A stretch of 64,000 bases of DNA from an uncultured Lachnospiraceae bacterium (GTDB lineage: Bacteria; Bacillota; Clostridia; Lachnospirales; Lachnospiraceae): NCBI GenBank assembly GCA_910585625.1, contig CAJUFQ010000016.1:11470-75469 (forward strand), written 5' to 3'. The translations under genes and the position numbers were made by a program. Shown here piece by piece: positions 51,503 to 60,163 of this stretch. Numbering within the stretch: position 1 is the stretch's first letter; each line of letters begins with the position of its first letter. Under the pieces are notes generated by a model. It searched no databases, was not told the DNA's origin, and saw nothing but the letters and a program-made list of their open reading frames with translations.

Positions 51503-52360
51503 TTAATCTCTGCCGTTAAAATCCGGCAGCTCAATCTCACCTTCAAAGACCTCCGCCGCCGGCCCTATCATAAACACGGAAGCATCGCCGCCGGCCCAGG
51601 CAATTTCCAGTTCTCCGCCCATAAGATGGACAGTGACCTCATGCTTCGTCCTGCCATTTAAAATAGCAGCCACGACTGTGGCACAAGTGCCGGTCCCGCA
51701 GGCCAGGGTCTCCCCGCTGCCCCGCTCCCACACGCGCATACGCAGCGTGGAATCGTCCAGCACATTGACGAATTCCGTGTTTATCCGCCTTGGGAACCGC
51801 TGATGGTTCTCAAACAATGGCCCGATTTCCTCCAGCTTGAGGCTCCTTACGTCCTCTTCCAGGAAGACCACGCAGTGTGGATTTCCCATGGATACCGCCG
51901 TCATCTTATAACTCTTTCCCCCTACTTCAATGGGCGCGTCAATCACCTGTTCGCTATCGGCAATCACCGGGATCTGCGCCGCCACAAGGCCGGGGGGGCC
52001 CATGTCTACCTTCACACGGGAGACTTTGCCCGCTTCCAGTTCCAAATCCAGATATTTGATGCCGGCAAGAGTATCGACGCTGATTTTTGTCTTATCTGCC
52101 ATCCCGCGGTCATAGACATATTTGCCCACGCAGCGGATGGCATTTCCGCACATCTCGCCCTGGGAACCGTCTGCGTTGTACATTGCCATCTCAAAATCGG
52201 CGCGCTCCGAGGGTTTGATGAGAATCAGCCCGTCCCCCCCGACGCCAAAATGCCTGTCGCTTAAAAACTTCGACGCCTCTGATGGGTGTGAAACTCGTTC
52301 CTCAAAACAATTTATGTAGATATAATCATTCCCTGCACCCTGCATTTTCGTAAATCTCAT
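51503..52360 (-). CDS. dapF: diaminopimelate epimerase
   Basis: This 285-residue protein has both catalytic cysteine motifs of DapF, EMCGNAIRC (Cys about 71) and LACGTGTCAT (second Cys), plus the N-terminal FTKMQGAGNDYIYIN. It converts LL-DAP to meso-DAP for peptidoglycan and lysine. AAAGGAG precedes the start. It lies 23 bp downstream of the ANTAR gene and 11 bp before dapL, so the DAP genes share a cluster with the glutamine synthetase pair. Confidence 0.97.
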   Translation of the reverse strand: MRFTKMQGAGNDYIYINCFEERVSHPSEASKFLSDRHFGVGGDGLILIKPSERADFEMAMYNADGSQGEMCGNAIRCVGKYVYDRGMADKTKISVDTLAGIKYLDLELEAGKVSRVKVDMGPPGLVAAQIPVIADSEQVIDAPIEVGGKSYKMTAVSMGNPHCVVFLEEDVRSLKLEEIGPLFENHQRFPRRINTEFVNVLDDSTLRMRVWERGSGETLACGTGTCATVVAAILNGRTKHEVTVHLMGGELEIAWAGGDASVFMIGPAAEVFEGEIELPDFNGRD

Positions 52361-52383
52361 GAATTACTCCTTTCTCAGCCGAG

Positions 52384-52926
52384 TCAGCCCATCATGCTCA
52401 GAATCATCTGTGCCGCCTCCGCCAGCCCTGTGCCGCTGTCCATGCTGCTTTTCTGCAGATAGCGGTGGGCCTCCTGCTCGGTCATGCTGTTGCGCTCCAT
52501 CAAGACTTCCTTCGCCTCTTGTATCATCTGTTCCTCTTCCCTGCTCCGCCTCAAAGGCCCCGCCTTTTTCCTACGTCTTGGCGGCAAGGCGCAAGACACC
52601 ATCTCCACTGTGCCCAGCAACTCGTGTACTTTCAAAGGCATGGCGAGGAATACCACGTTGTCCCTTGTCCCTTCCTCCCGCTGGATGGCAGACGATACCA
52701 CAATCATCTGGAAATGGGGATCCAGGCATTCCCGCAGCTGCGTGTACATCATGTCCTGCAGCCGCCCAGCGCATATGACAATTCCTTCCCCCAGCATATC
52801 CGCGTGCTGCAAGACCTTTGCCCCCGAAACGCACACGGCGTTTACGCGGCATCCGTTTCTCACTAGTATACTTTTCATGCTCTTTGCATGTTCCATTTTC
52901 GGAAATGCGACAATAATATTCGTCAA
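52384..52926 (-). CDS. ANTAR-domain RNA-binding regulator with pseudo-receiver
   Basis: This 180-residue protein starts with TTG (GGAGG seven bases upstream). The N-terminal 110 residues have the receiver fold pattern, but the acidic pair is missing (IVAFPKMEH) and the phospho-acceptor position reads IVICAGR, so it cannot be phosphorylated in the usual way. The C-terminal ANTAR domain (about residues 130-178, AKEVLMERNSMTEQEAHRYL) binds paired hairpins in RNA to cause antitermination. It lies 18 bp downstream of glnA. In clostridia ANTAR genes next to glnA have been proposed to regulate nitrogen assimilation; that role is inferred here. Confidence 0.88.
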   Translation of the reverse strand: MTNIIVAFPKMEHAKSMKSILVRNGCRVNAVCVSGAKVLQHADMLGEGIVICAGRLQDMMYTQLRECLDPHFQMIVVSSAIQREEGTRDNVVFLAMPLKVHELLGTVEMVSCALPPRRRKKAGPLRRSREEEQMIQEAKEVLMERNSMTEQEAHRYLQKSSMDSGTGLAEAAQMILSMMG

Positions 52927-52944
52927 AACACATCCTCCATGGAG

Positions 52945-54276
52945 CTATATCTTGTACAGATAATTGTCAATCTCCCAGCCTGTCACCTGCCGGCAGTAAT
53001 CCTTCCATTCCGCGCGCTTTTCTTTTGCGTACTTCCTGAAAATATGCTCTCCTAAAACTTCCCGCATCAGCGGGTCTTTCTCAAGCTCATCCACTGCCTC
53101 ATCCAGGCCCGCAGGCAGCGTCCCTATCTGCCGGCCCTTCCGTTCTTCCTCCGTCATGTCCATAACGCTTACGCTGACTGGCTCCGGTGGCAGTATCTCA
53201 TTCTTGATGCCGTCAATCCCCGCGGAAAGGCAGACCGCAAGGGCCAGGTACGGATTTGCCGCCGGATCTGGGCTGCGCAGCTCAATCCTCGTAGACTCGC
53301 CCCTATCTGCCGGAATGCGGATCAATGGCCTCCGATGGCTTTCCGACCAGGCAATGTGGATAGGCGCCTCAAACCCAGGCACCAGGCGTTTGTAGGAGTT
53401 TACCAAGGGATTTGTTACCGCCGTCATGCCCCGCATATGCTTCATCAGACCTCCGATGAAATAATACGCCTCCCTGCTCAGCCCTCGCTTATCCGCCGCA
53501 TCTGCAAAAATATTCCTGCCGTCTTTGGAAATGGATATATTCAGGTGCATCCCAGAACCGTTTATCCCATATTTAGGCTTGGGCATGAAGCTCGCAAACA
53601 GGCCGAACCGCTTGGCAATGGTCTTGACCGCCAGCTTAAACGTCATGATGTTGTCTGCTGTGGCCAACGCCTCGTCATACTTAAAGTCTATGCGGTGCTG
53701 CGCCGGGGCTGCCTCGTGGTGGGAAGACTCAATCTCAAATCCCATGTCCTCTAATGTCAGCACCATGTCCCGCCTGGCATTTTCCCCTAAATCCACCGGG
53801 CCCAGGTCAAAAAAGCCCGCACGCTCATGGGAAATTGTGGTGGGCGTCCCATCCTCATCCGTATGGAATAGGAAGAACTCACATTCCGGGCCGACGTCCA
53901 GCCGGTAGCCAAGCTCCGCCGCCCCGGCCACTGCCCTTTTCAGTATATAGCGCGGATCTCCCTCAAACGGCGTCCTGTCCGGGCGGTAGACATCGCAAAT
54001 AACCCGCGCTACCTTTCCTTGCTGTGGACGCCAGGGGAAAATCGCAAATGTGTCAAAATCAGGATAAAGGTACATGTCAGATTCTTCCATGCGCACAAAT
54101 CCTTCAATGGAAGAAGCGTCAAACATGCATCTGTTGTCCAGGGCTTTCTCCAGCTGGCTCTTGGTGATTGCCACATTCTTAAACATTCCAAGCATGTCAG
54201 TGAACTGCAGGCGGATGAACTCTACGTCCTCCTCTTCTGCCAAGCGGATGATGTCCTGTTTCGTATAGTTACTCAT
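52945..54276 (-). CDS. glnA: glutamine synthetase, type I
   Basis: This 443-residue protein is a short GSI-alpha-like form. It has the latch/beta-grasp start YTKQDIIRLAEEEDVEFIRLQF (in parts), FDASSIEGF, the metal ligand region VGPECEFFLF, HHEAAPAQHRIDF, the ATP-binding KPKYGINGSGMHLNIS (in parts) and RIELRSPDPAANPYLA. There is no adenylylation-loop tyrosine of the enterobacterial type in evidence. It assimilates ammonia into glutamine. The ATG at 54276 has AGGAGG and overlaps the upstream DUF4349 gene by 8 bp, so these are translationally coupled. Confidence 0.95.
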   Translation of the reverse strand: MSNYTKQDIIRLAEEEDVEFIRLQFTDMLGMFKNVAITKSQLEKALDNRCMFDASSIEGFVRMEESDMYLYPDFDTFAIFPWRPQQGKVARVICDVYRPDRTPFEGDPRYILKRAVAGAAELGYRLDVGPECEFFLFHTDEDGTPTTISHERAGFFDLGPVDLGENARRDMVLTLEDMGFEIESSHHEAAPAQHRIDFKYDEALATADNIMTFKLAVKTIAKRFGLFASFMPKPKYGINGSGMHLNISISKDGRNIFADAADKRGLSREAYYFIGGLMKHMRGMTAVTNPLVNSYKRLVPGFEAPIHIAWSESHRRPLIRIPADRGESTRIELRSPDPAANPYLALAVCLSAGIDGIKNEILPPEPVSVSVMDMTEEERKGRQIGTLPAGLDEAVDELEKDPLMREVLGEHIFRKYAKEKRAEWKDYCRQVTGWEIDNYLYKI

Positions 54277-55420
54277 GGCCGCCGTCCTCCTTCTGAGCTT
54301 TCTGTGGACGCTCTTCCCGATCCTCCTTCCGGGCTTTCTGCGCAACCGCTTCCTGCCCCTCGTTCTGATCTTTCTGAGGGTATTCCCTGGTATTTGCCTC
54401 GTATTCCTGTATAATCTGCTGCCTCTTGAGATTATTTTTCTTTTGGTATCTATGCACAAACTTAATTATCAGGAAGATTATCAGAAACAGCAGCAGCAAT
54501 TTATACCAGTTAAGGATGAAAAAGAACAGCAGGCCTTCAAAGAACCCGACCATACCTTCCCAGCTCTCAGCCAACACATTCCTAAGGCGTGCCGAAAAAC
54601 CAGCTCCATTCTCCTTATAGGCCTCCACTTCATAAACACTCACATTTACCGTGCTGTACATTGCGTCGGTATCTATGGCCGCCATCTCGCTTTTTGTCCT
54701 TGCAACTTCCAAAGACAATTCGGTAAGCTTCTCCTGGACAGCGAGCATGGCCTTGTCATCGGAGACTTCCTCGAACATCTTTAAGTATCTTTCATATTCC
54801 GCCTCATAAATCTCAAGTTCTGCCTTAAGCGTCCCATACTGCCTTGTCATGTTCGTGACCTTGGAATTGCTCTCTGTAACTTTGCCAAGCCCTTCCGCCT
54901 TCTCCATGAAATCCTGGTATGTTTCCGAAGGTATCCGCGCCGTTGCCAGGAAAGTCTTGGAATTCTGCTCGCTATAAAAGCTTTCTTCTGCGTACTGGCT
55001 GCCCGCGCCGTAGCTCTGCTCCTCCTCCAGGAAGCCGCCGCATTCTTGCACAGCTTTCTTAAATGCGCGTACTGTATCTTCAAATTCCATAGTCTCAATG
55101 GCCACCGCACCTTCGTACACCAATATTTTATCCTGCGCCTCAAAAGCTTGCGCGTCCTCCCCAGCGCCATCTGCTGCGCCTGCGTCTGCGACAGTCTGGG
55201 ATTCCGTCTCCGCCGGCTCCAAAGCTCCCTCTTCCTCAGAACCTACCGCCGCATCGGCATATTCCTGAAAACCGATTTCTTCTTTCATCTCAGCAGAAGC
55301 ATTATCATTAACAACGCTGCCGCATCCTGCCAGAAATAACATGCATACGCTTGCTGCCACGGCGAAAAACGCCGTCCCGCCCTTTAGAATGTTTGCTCCT
55401 GATTCCTGTTTCTTCATCAT
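54269..55420 (-). CDS. DUF4349-type lipoprotein
   Basis: This 383-residue protein has a lipobox (SVCMLFLAGC, Cys about 33), an acidic linker and the DUF4349 core (about residues 100-310). The core comprises MEFEDTVRAFKKAVQECGGFLEEE, a helical coiled-coil hairpin (YGTLKAELEIYEAEYERYLKM in parts, VQEKLTELSLEVARTKSEM) and a closing strand YSTVNVSVYEVE. One C-terminal membrane helix (NWYKLLLLFLIIFLIIKFV) and a charged Gln/Lys-rich tail follow. Family function is unknown. GGGAGGG precedes the start, with 55417 as an alternative ATG. Confidence 0.85.
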   Translation of the reverse strand: MMKKQESGANILKGGTAFFAVAASVCMLFLAGCGSVVNDNASAEMKEEIGFQEYADAAVGSEEEGALEPAETESQTVADAGAADGAGEDAQAFEAQDKILVYEGAVAIETMEFEDTVRAFKKAVQECGGFLEEEQSYGAGSQYAEESFYSEQNSKTFLATARIPSETYQDFMEKAEGLGKVTESNSKVTNMTRQYGTLKAELEIYEAEYERYLKMFEEVSDDKAMLAVQEKLTELSLEVARTKSEMAAIDTDAMYSTVNVSVYEVEAYKENGAGFSARLRNVLAESWEGMVGFFEGLLFFFILNWYKLLLLFLIIFLIIKFVHRYQKKNNLKRQQIIQEYEANTREYPQKDQNEGQEAVAQKARKEDREERPQKAQKEDGGHE

Positions 55421-55485
55421 GTTCCCTCCCTGCCGGCTGCACTGTTTCCCGGCCCGAACCGCTATCCTTGCCTCTGGAGCAGCAT

Positions 55486-56265
55486 TTAAGGCTGCGCCAA
55501 GATACGGCAGACTTCCTCAAGTTCCAGATTACCCCCAAATAAATCCAGCGCGCTGCCAATCGTCACGTTCAGCCGGCCCTTACCGCATTCTTTCAGCAGC
55601 TCCAGATCTTCAAAGCTTCCCACGCCCCCGGCATAGGTGATAGGGATTTTACCCCAGCTTCCCAACAGCTTTGCCAAATCCTGCTCAATTCCCTGGGATT
55701 TCCCTTCGACATCTACGGCATGTACCAAAAATTCGTCCGCATATTCAGACAGCTCCTCCAGCAAAGGAACCGTTACCGCTTCCCGCGTAAATTTCTGCCA
55801 GCGGTCCGTTACGATGTAATAGTCCTGCCCGCGCCTGCGGCAGCTTAAATCCAGCGCCAGGCGTTTCCTGCCCACAGCGCCAGCAAGACGTCTTAAGTTC
55901 TCATAACAAATCATGCCGCCTCGAAACACATAGGAAGTGACAATCACATGGCTCGCCCCGGCGTCTAGGAATTCCCCGGCATTCTCAGGGTCTATGCCCC
56001 CTCCTATCTGCATGCCGCCGGGATAGGCGCGCAACGCCTGCAACGCCTGCTGCCTGGTAGCCTCATAAAATTCGCTCCCTACGGGATTGAGCAGGATGAT
56101 ATGCCCGCCTTTCATGCCATGACGCTGGTACAGTTTGGCAAAGAACGCCGCGTCCTGCTCTGCGACAAAATTTTCCACAGCCTCATTTCCTGTGTCCCTG
56201 AGGCTGCCTCCTACAATCTGCTTCACCTTCCCATTATGGATATCTATGCACGGCCGAAATTCCAT
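55486..56265 (-). CDS. hisA: ProFAR isomerase, eukaryote-type HisA (HIS6-like)
   Basis: This 259-residue TIM barrel starts MEFRPCIDIHNGKVKQIVGG and contains GGHIILLNP, MQIGGGIDPENA, VTSYVFRGG, the second phosphate site IPITYAGGVGSFEDL and VTIGSALDLFGG. These match the fungal/plant HIS6 type more than E. coli HisA. It isomerises ProFAR in histidine synthesis. No other his gene is adjacent. The ATG at 56265 has AAGGAAGC; the frame stays open to 56373, but that extension is Lys/Tyr-rich and non-conserved. Confidence 0.9.
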   Translation of the reverse strand: MEFRPCIDIHNGKVKQIVGGSLRDTGNEAVENFVAEQDAAFFAKLYQRHGMKGGHIILLNPVGSEFYEATRQQALQALRAYPGGMQIGGGIDPENAGEFLDAGASHVIVTSYVFRGGMICYENLRRLAGAVGRKRLALDLSCRRRGQDYYIVTDRWQKFTREAVTVPLLEELSEYADEFLVHAVDVEGKSQGIEQDLAKLLGSWGKIPITYAGGVGSFEDLELLKECGKGRLNVTIGSALDLFGGNLELEEVCRILAQP

Positions 56266-56390
56266 ACTGCTTCCTTTCTTTAAGAAATAATAGACGAAAA
56301 ATAAATAACTACAATAACCAAATTTGTTTTTCCAAACCTTCTTTTTATTATAATCATAAATCATCGTTTGCACAACAGAAATTTTCTTGC

Positions 56391-56419
56391 TTGACAGTTC
56401 CCATCATTTTTGTTAAAAT
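56391..56419 (+). promoter_or_regulatory. guaB promoter
   Basis: TTGACA at 56391-56396, exactly 17 nt, TAAAAT at 56414-56419. Transcription would start near 56426 with a leader of about 36 nt, too short for a purine riboswitch. Confidence 0.85.
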
Positions 56420-56461
56420 CGTGGGAATAACAAAAAAACTTTAAGAAAGCGAGGAAGAAAA

Positions 56462-57916
56462 ATGGGTACGATTATCGGCGAAGGAATTACATTTGATGAT
56501 GTGTTATTAGTCCCTGCATACTCCGAAGTCACACCAAACATGGTAGACCTTTCTACCTATCTGACGAAAAAAGTAAAATTAAACATCCCCATGATGAGTG
56601 CGAGCATGGACACGGTTACAGAACATAGAATGGCAATCGCCATGGCCCGCCAGGGTGGTATCGGCATCATACATAAGAATATGTCCATCGAGGCCCAGGC
56701 AGAAGAAGTCGATAAGGTAAAACGTTCTGAGAACGGTGTAATCACAGATCCATTTTCTCTTTCCCCGGAACATACACTGCAGGATGCAGACAACCTTATG
56801 GCAAAGTTCCGAATTTCCGGCGTCCCCATCACTGAGAACGGCAAGCTCGTGGGAATCATCACGAACCGTGACTTAAAGTTTGAGGAAGATTTCACAAAGA
56901 AAATCAAAAACTCCATGACCTCAGAGAATCTTGTGACTGCCCGTGAAAACATCACCTTGGAGGAAGCGAAGAAGATTCTCGCCAAAGCGAGAAAAGAAAA
57001 GCTGCCTATTGTGGACGGCAACAATAATCTGAAAGGATTAATCACCATCAAAGACATCGAGAAACAGATTAAATACCCCTTATCCGCCAAGGATGCGCAG
57101 GGACGGCTGCTCTGCGGCGCCGGCGTTGGAATTACCGCAGATATGCGAGAGCGCGTAGACGCCCTGGTGAAAGCCAAAGTGGACGTCGTTGTCGTAGATT
57201 CCGCCCATGGGCATTCCCGGAACATTTTAGAAGCAGTGAAGCGCATCAAAGCCGCATTCCCTGATTTACAAGTCGTTGCCGGGAACGTTGCTACCGGAGA
57301 CGCAACCAGAGCCTTGATTGAGGCAGGCGCAGACGCCGTGAAAGTCGGCATCGGGCCTGGATCCATCTGCACCACCCGTGTAGTGGCAGGAATTGGCGTT
57401 CCGCAGATTACCGCCCTCATGGATTGCTTTAAAGTCGCAAAAGAGTCCGGCATCCCAATCATTGCGGACGGCGGCATCAAGTACTCTGGGGACATGACGA
57501 AAGCCATCGCTGCAGGAGCAAACGTATGTATGATGGGCAGCATGTTTGCTGGCTGCGATGAAAGCCCGGGGACATTTGAACTGTACCAGGGACGGAAATA
57601 CAAGGTTTACCGCGGCATGGGTTCCCTCGCAGCAATGGAGAACGGATCCAAAGACCGCTATTTCCAGGAAAATGCCAGGAAACTCGTACCAGAGGGCGTG
57701 GAAGGCCGCGTTGCCTACAAAGGCTCCGTAGAAGACACCGTATTCCAGTTAATCGGCGGCCTGCGCTCGGGCATGGGCTATTGCGGAGCTGTCAATATTG
57801 AGACATTAAAGCAGACAGGAAAATTTGTGAAGATTTCCGCTGCTTCCCTCAAAGAGAGCCATCCGCACGATATCCATATTACTAAGGAAGCACCGAATTA
57901 CAGTATAGATGAATAA
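56462..57916 (+). CDS. guaB: IMP dehydrogenase
   Basis: This 484-residue protein is full-length IMPDH. It has an N-terminal barrel part (GITFDDVLLVPAYS), two CBS domains at about residues 95-205, the phosphate loop and catalytic Cys about 303 in GIGPGSICTTRVVAG, GGIKYSGD and the flap YRGMGSLAAM. It oxidises IMP to XMP, the committed step to GMP. The start has GCGAGGAAG and a consensus promoter. It is divergent from hisA. Confidence 0.98.
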   Translation: MGTIIGEGITFDDVLLVPAYSEVTPNMVDLSTYLTKKVKLNIPMMSASMDTVTEHRMAIAMARQGGIGIIHKNMSIEAQAEEVDKVKRSENGVITDPFSLSPEHTLQDADNLMAKFRISGVPITENGKLVGIITNRDLKFEEDFTKKIKNSMTSENLVTARENITLEEAKKILAKARKEKLPIVDGNNNLKGLITIKDIEKQIKYPLSAKDAQGRLLCGAGVGITADMRERVDALVKAKVDVVVVDSAHGHSRNILEAVKRIKAAFPDLQVVAGNVATGDATRALIEAGADAVKVGIGPGSICTTRVVAGIGVPQITALMDCFKVAKESGIPIIADGGIKYSGDMTKAIAAGANVCMMGSMFAGCDESPGTFELYQGRKYKVYRGMGSLAAMENGSKDRYFQENARKLVPEGVEGRVAYKGSVEDTVFQLIGGLRSGMGYCGAVNIETLKQTGKFVKISAASLKESHPHDIHITKEAPNYSIDE

Positions 57917-58019
57917 GTATGTGCCTCGCGCAGCTGCCAGGGATTACTGATAATAATCAATTATCGCGCAACCCCTGTCCTGGCGCTGATTTCACCCCTC
58001 TCGCGAGTGTACATAAATA

Positions 58020-58053
58020 GAATTCAAGACCCTCCTTCTTGGGTCTTGAATTC
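58020..58053. terminator. 13-bp perfect hairpin between guaB and the Asn-rich lipoprotein gene
   Basis: GAATTCAAGACCC (58020-58032) is exactly complementary to 58041-58053 over an 8-nt loop. Neither side has a good T-run, so it may act as a barrier or stabiliser for the two convergent transcripts rather than a canonical terminator. Confidence 0.55.
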
Positions 58054-58080
58054 ATTTACAACCTTTATATCGGTCCAGGG

Positions 58081-58142
58081 CTTCCTTTACGGCCTTTTTA
58101 TGGGTTCAGGGCTTCCTTTACGGCCTTTTTATGGGTTCGGGG
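58081..58142. repeat. two tandem 31-bp repeats
   Basis: Two adjacent copies of a 31-bp unit containing TTTACGGCCTTTTTATGGG differ only at the end of the second copy. The stop codon of the Asn/Asp-rich lipoprotein lies within the second copy, so the array straddles coding and non-coding DNA. Confidence 0.75.
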
Positions 58143-58593
58143 TTTCCTTGGTTGCATTCCCATTGCCTTTGTTCGTATTATTGTCATTGCTGTTATTGTT
58201 TGTATCGGTTGCGTTACCTGCGCCGTTCTCGTCCGTCATGTCATCCACGCCGTTTTCTACGTCATCACCGATATCTTCCACACCGTCCACGATGTCGTCG
58301 CCGATATCATCCACTACGCCGTCGCCCTTGCCATTATTGTCGTTTTCTGTACCGTCATTGGCGTCATTGTCGGTATTGTCAAGGTCTGTGTCATTTTTAT
58401 CAGTACCATTGTTGCCCGTGCCGTTGTTGGTACCATTTGTCCCCGTACCGTTGTTGTCCGTGCCGTTTGTCACGTCATTGGTCGTGTCATTGTCTGTGTT
58501 GTTATCCGTATTGTCATTATTCCCGCAAGCGGTGACGCTGCTCAATACCAGGATGAGCAGGCAGCCCATCAGCACTTTTTTTAACTGTTTCAT
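58129..58593 (-). CDS. Asn/Asp/Gly/Thr-rich lipoprotein
   Basis: This 154-residue protein has a type II signal MKQLKKVLMGCLLILVLSSV followed by TACGNN, lipobox Cys about residue 23. The rest is almost wholly low complexity: N, D, G and T in short repeats (NGTGTNGTNNGTG) and an acidic stretch DDIGDDIVDGVEDIGDD. It is probably disordered and surface-exposed, perhaps binding cations (inference). AAAGGAG precedes the start at 58593. Confidence 0.82.
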   Translation of the reverse strand: MKQLKKVLMGCLLILVLSSVTACGNNDNTDNNTDNDTTNDVTNGTDNNGTGTNGTNNGTGNNGTDKNDTDLDNTDNDANDGTENDNNGKGDGVVDDIGDDIVDGVEDIGDDVENGVDDMTDENGAGNATDTNNNSNDNNTNKGNGNATKETPNP

Positions 58594-58688
58594 AATAAAG
58601 TCTCCTTTGCAAAAAATTTTCTTTTCTCTATCCATTATGGACAAAATTTTCTAGTTTATACTGAATTTTTGAATTTTTAACTGCTGTT

Positions 58689-59045
58689 TTACTTCTTCAT
58701 TTTCGGCTGGAATACAATGCTTGCCAGATACCCGAAAATCAGGGCCGCAGAAATCCCTACGGCACTTGCCGTGAAGCCTCCCATAAAAATGCCAAGGAAG
58801 CCGTCGGAATCCACTGCTTTCTGGATGCCCTTCCAGAGTACGTTTCCAAATCCCAGCAGAGGAACGCTCGCCCCTGCCCCTGCATATTCCTGGAACGGTT
58901 CATAAAGCTGCAGCGCACCCAGCACTGCCCCGCTGCAGACCAGAAGCACCATTATCCTGCCCGGAAGCATTTTCGTCTTTTCCATCAGAATCTGAACCAG
59001 CGCACAAATCAGCCCGCCTACCCAGAATGCATTGATATAATCCAT
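58689..59045 (-). CDS. spoVAE: stage V sporulation protein AE
   Basis: This 118-residue membrane protein has three to four helices and matches SpoVAE (MDYINAFWVGGLICALVQIL; GASVPLLGFGNVLWKG; GFLGIFMGGFTASAVGISAAL in parts). SpoVA proteins form the spore inner-membrane channel for dipicolinic acid uptake and release. It lies 11 bp after spoVAD. The ribosome-binding site is AAGGAG. Confidence 0.95.
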   Translation of the reverse strand: MDYINAFWVGGLICALVQILMEKTKMLPGRIMVLLVCSGAVLGALQLYEPFQEYAGAGASVPLLGFGNVLWKGIQKAVDSDGFLGIFMGGFTASAVGISAALIFGYLASIVFQPKMKK

Positions 59046-59056
59046 TTTCCTTCTCC

Positions 59057-60070
59057 TTATCCTGCATACTCAATCACTACGCCATGTGCAATCCCCGGCA
59101 CGCTCTGCCCTTCGTTGAAGCTTACCGTGGACAGCAACGCCCCGGTGGGTACGAACAGCACCCTCTTCCATGTGCCTTTTTCCAGTTTCGGCAGAATATA
59201 CGCGCTCAACGTCACGGCAGAGCAGCCGCAGCCGCTTCCCCCGGCATTGGTATTCTGGGACTCACTATCGAAAATTTCAATCCCGCAATCCATATGGACG
59301 TTGGAAATGTCATATCCTTTCTCTTTCATTAAATCAAAAAGGATTTGTTGTCCTACCGTACCCAAATCCCCGGTGATGATTTTGTCATAATCTTCCGGCT
59401 TACGCCCAAAATCCTCCAGGCTCCGGAAAATAGTGTCGCATGCCGCCGGAGCCATGGCAGCGCCCATGTTCATGGAGTCTTTCACGCCATAATCCACTAC
59501 TTTCCCAGTCGTAACCCCCGTGATACGCACGTTCGTCCGCTTCCTGCCTAAGACAAACGCCCCGCTTCCCGTGACCGTCCAGGTAGCCGACAGCGGCCTC
59601 TGGTTTGCATATTCCAAGGGAAAACGGAACTGTTTTTCTGCACTGGCAAAATGGCTGGACGTGACGGCAAGCACTTGCTCCCCATATCCTGCCGCGACTG
59701 CCATGGCTCCAAGGGACAGTGACTCCCCTGCCGTGGAACACGCGCCATACAAACCGAACAGGGGAATGTTCAGTTCCATCAGGCCAAAGGTCGTGGCGAT
59801 GTTCTGACCCAAGAGGTCTCCGCCAAAAATATAGCGGATGTCCCCCGCCTCCAGCCCGGCCTTACCGATTGCCATGGAAGCTGCTTCCTTCTGCAGCGTA
59901 CTCTCGGCTTCTTCCCAGGTGTCTTCCCCAAACTTGTCGTCTTCCCCGACTAAATCAAACAACCCGCCAAGCGGACCTTCGCCCTCTTTGGTGCCCACGA
60001 TACTGGCGCTGCCCAGAATATAGGGAGCCTGGTCAAATTGGATGCTCTGCTTCCCGATTGTCTGTGACAT
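59057..60070 (-). CDS. spoVAD: stage V sporulation protein AD
   Basis: This 337-residue protein has the thiolase-like fold of SpoVAD, the dipicolinate-binding subunit. Features are GSASIVGTKEGEGPLGGLFD, FGEDTWEEAES, GLYGACSTAGESLSLGAMAV and DLGTVGQQILFDLM. The ATG at 60070 (MSQTIGKQS) has AGGAGG; the frame is open upstream but reads across the terminator at 60129-60163. spoVAC, normally immediately upstream, is absent here: only 133 bp separate this start from the next gene. Confidence 0.96.
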   Translation of the reverse strand: MSQTIGKQSIQFDQAPYILGSASIVGTKEGEGPLGGLFDLVGEDDKFGEDTWEEAESTLQKEAASMAIGKAGLEAGDIRYIFGGDLLGQNIATTFGLMELNIPLFGLYGACSTAGESLSLGAMAVAAGYGEQVLAVTSSHFASAEKQFRFPLEYANQRPLSATWTVTGSGAFVLGRKRTNVRITGVTTGKVVDYGVKDSMNMGAAMAPAACDTIFRSLEDFGRKPEDYDKIITGDLGTVGQQILFDLMKEKGYDISNVHMDCGIEIFDSESQNTNAGGSGCGCSAVTLSAYILPKLEKGTWKRVLFVPTGALLSTVSFNEGQSVPGIAHGVVIEYAG

Positions 60071-60128
60071 AATTTTTCCTCCTGTTTCCATTTTCCTGCT
60101 GTTATTGTTCCCCAAATGCTTTTTTTTA

Positions 60129-60163
60129 CTCAAAAAAGGAATGGGTTCTCTGCCCATTCCTTT
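60129..60163 (-). terminator. terminator between the deacetylase-like gene and spoVAD
   Basis: An 11-bp exact stem (60163-60153 with 60145-60135, AAAGGAATGGG) and TTTTTTG on the minus strand. It implies that spoVAD-spoVAE has its own promoter in the 60 bp that follow; no clear sigma-G promoter was recognised there. Confidence 0.88.

Noticed and set aside
56557..57603. 348-codon open frame antisense to guaB
   Set aside because: Shadow of guaB; composition rich in Ser/Pro/Thr typical of reverse-complement frames.
58039..58584. 181-codon Val/Ile-rich plus-strand frame
   Set aside because: Complement of the Asn/Asp repeat lipoprotein; the lipoprotein has a real signal sequence and ribosome-binding site.
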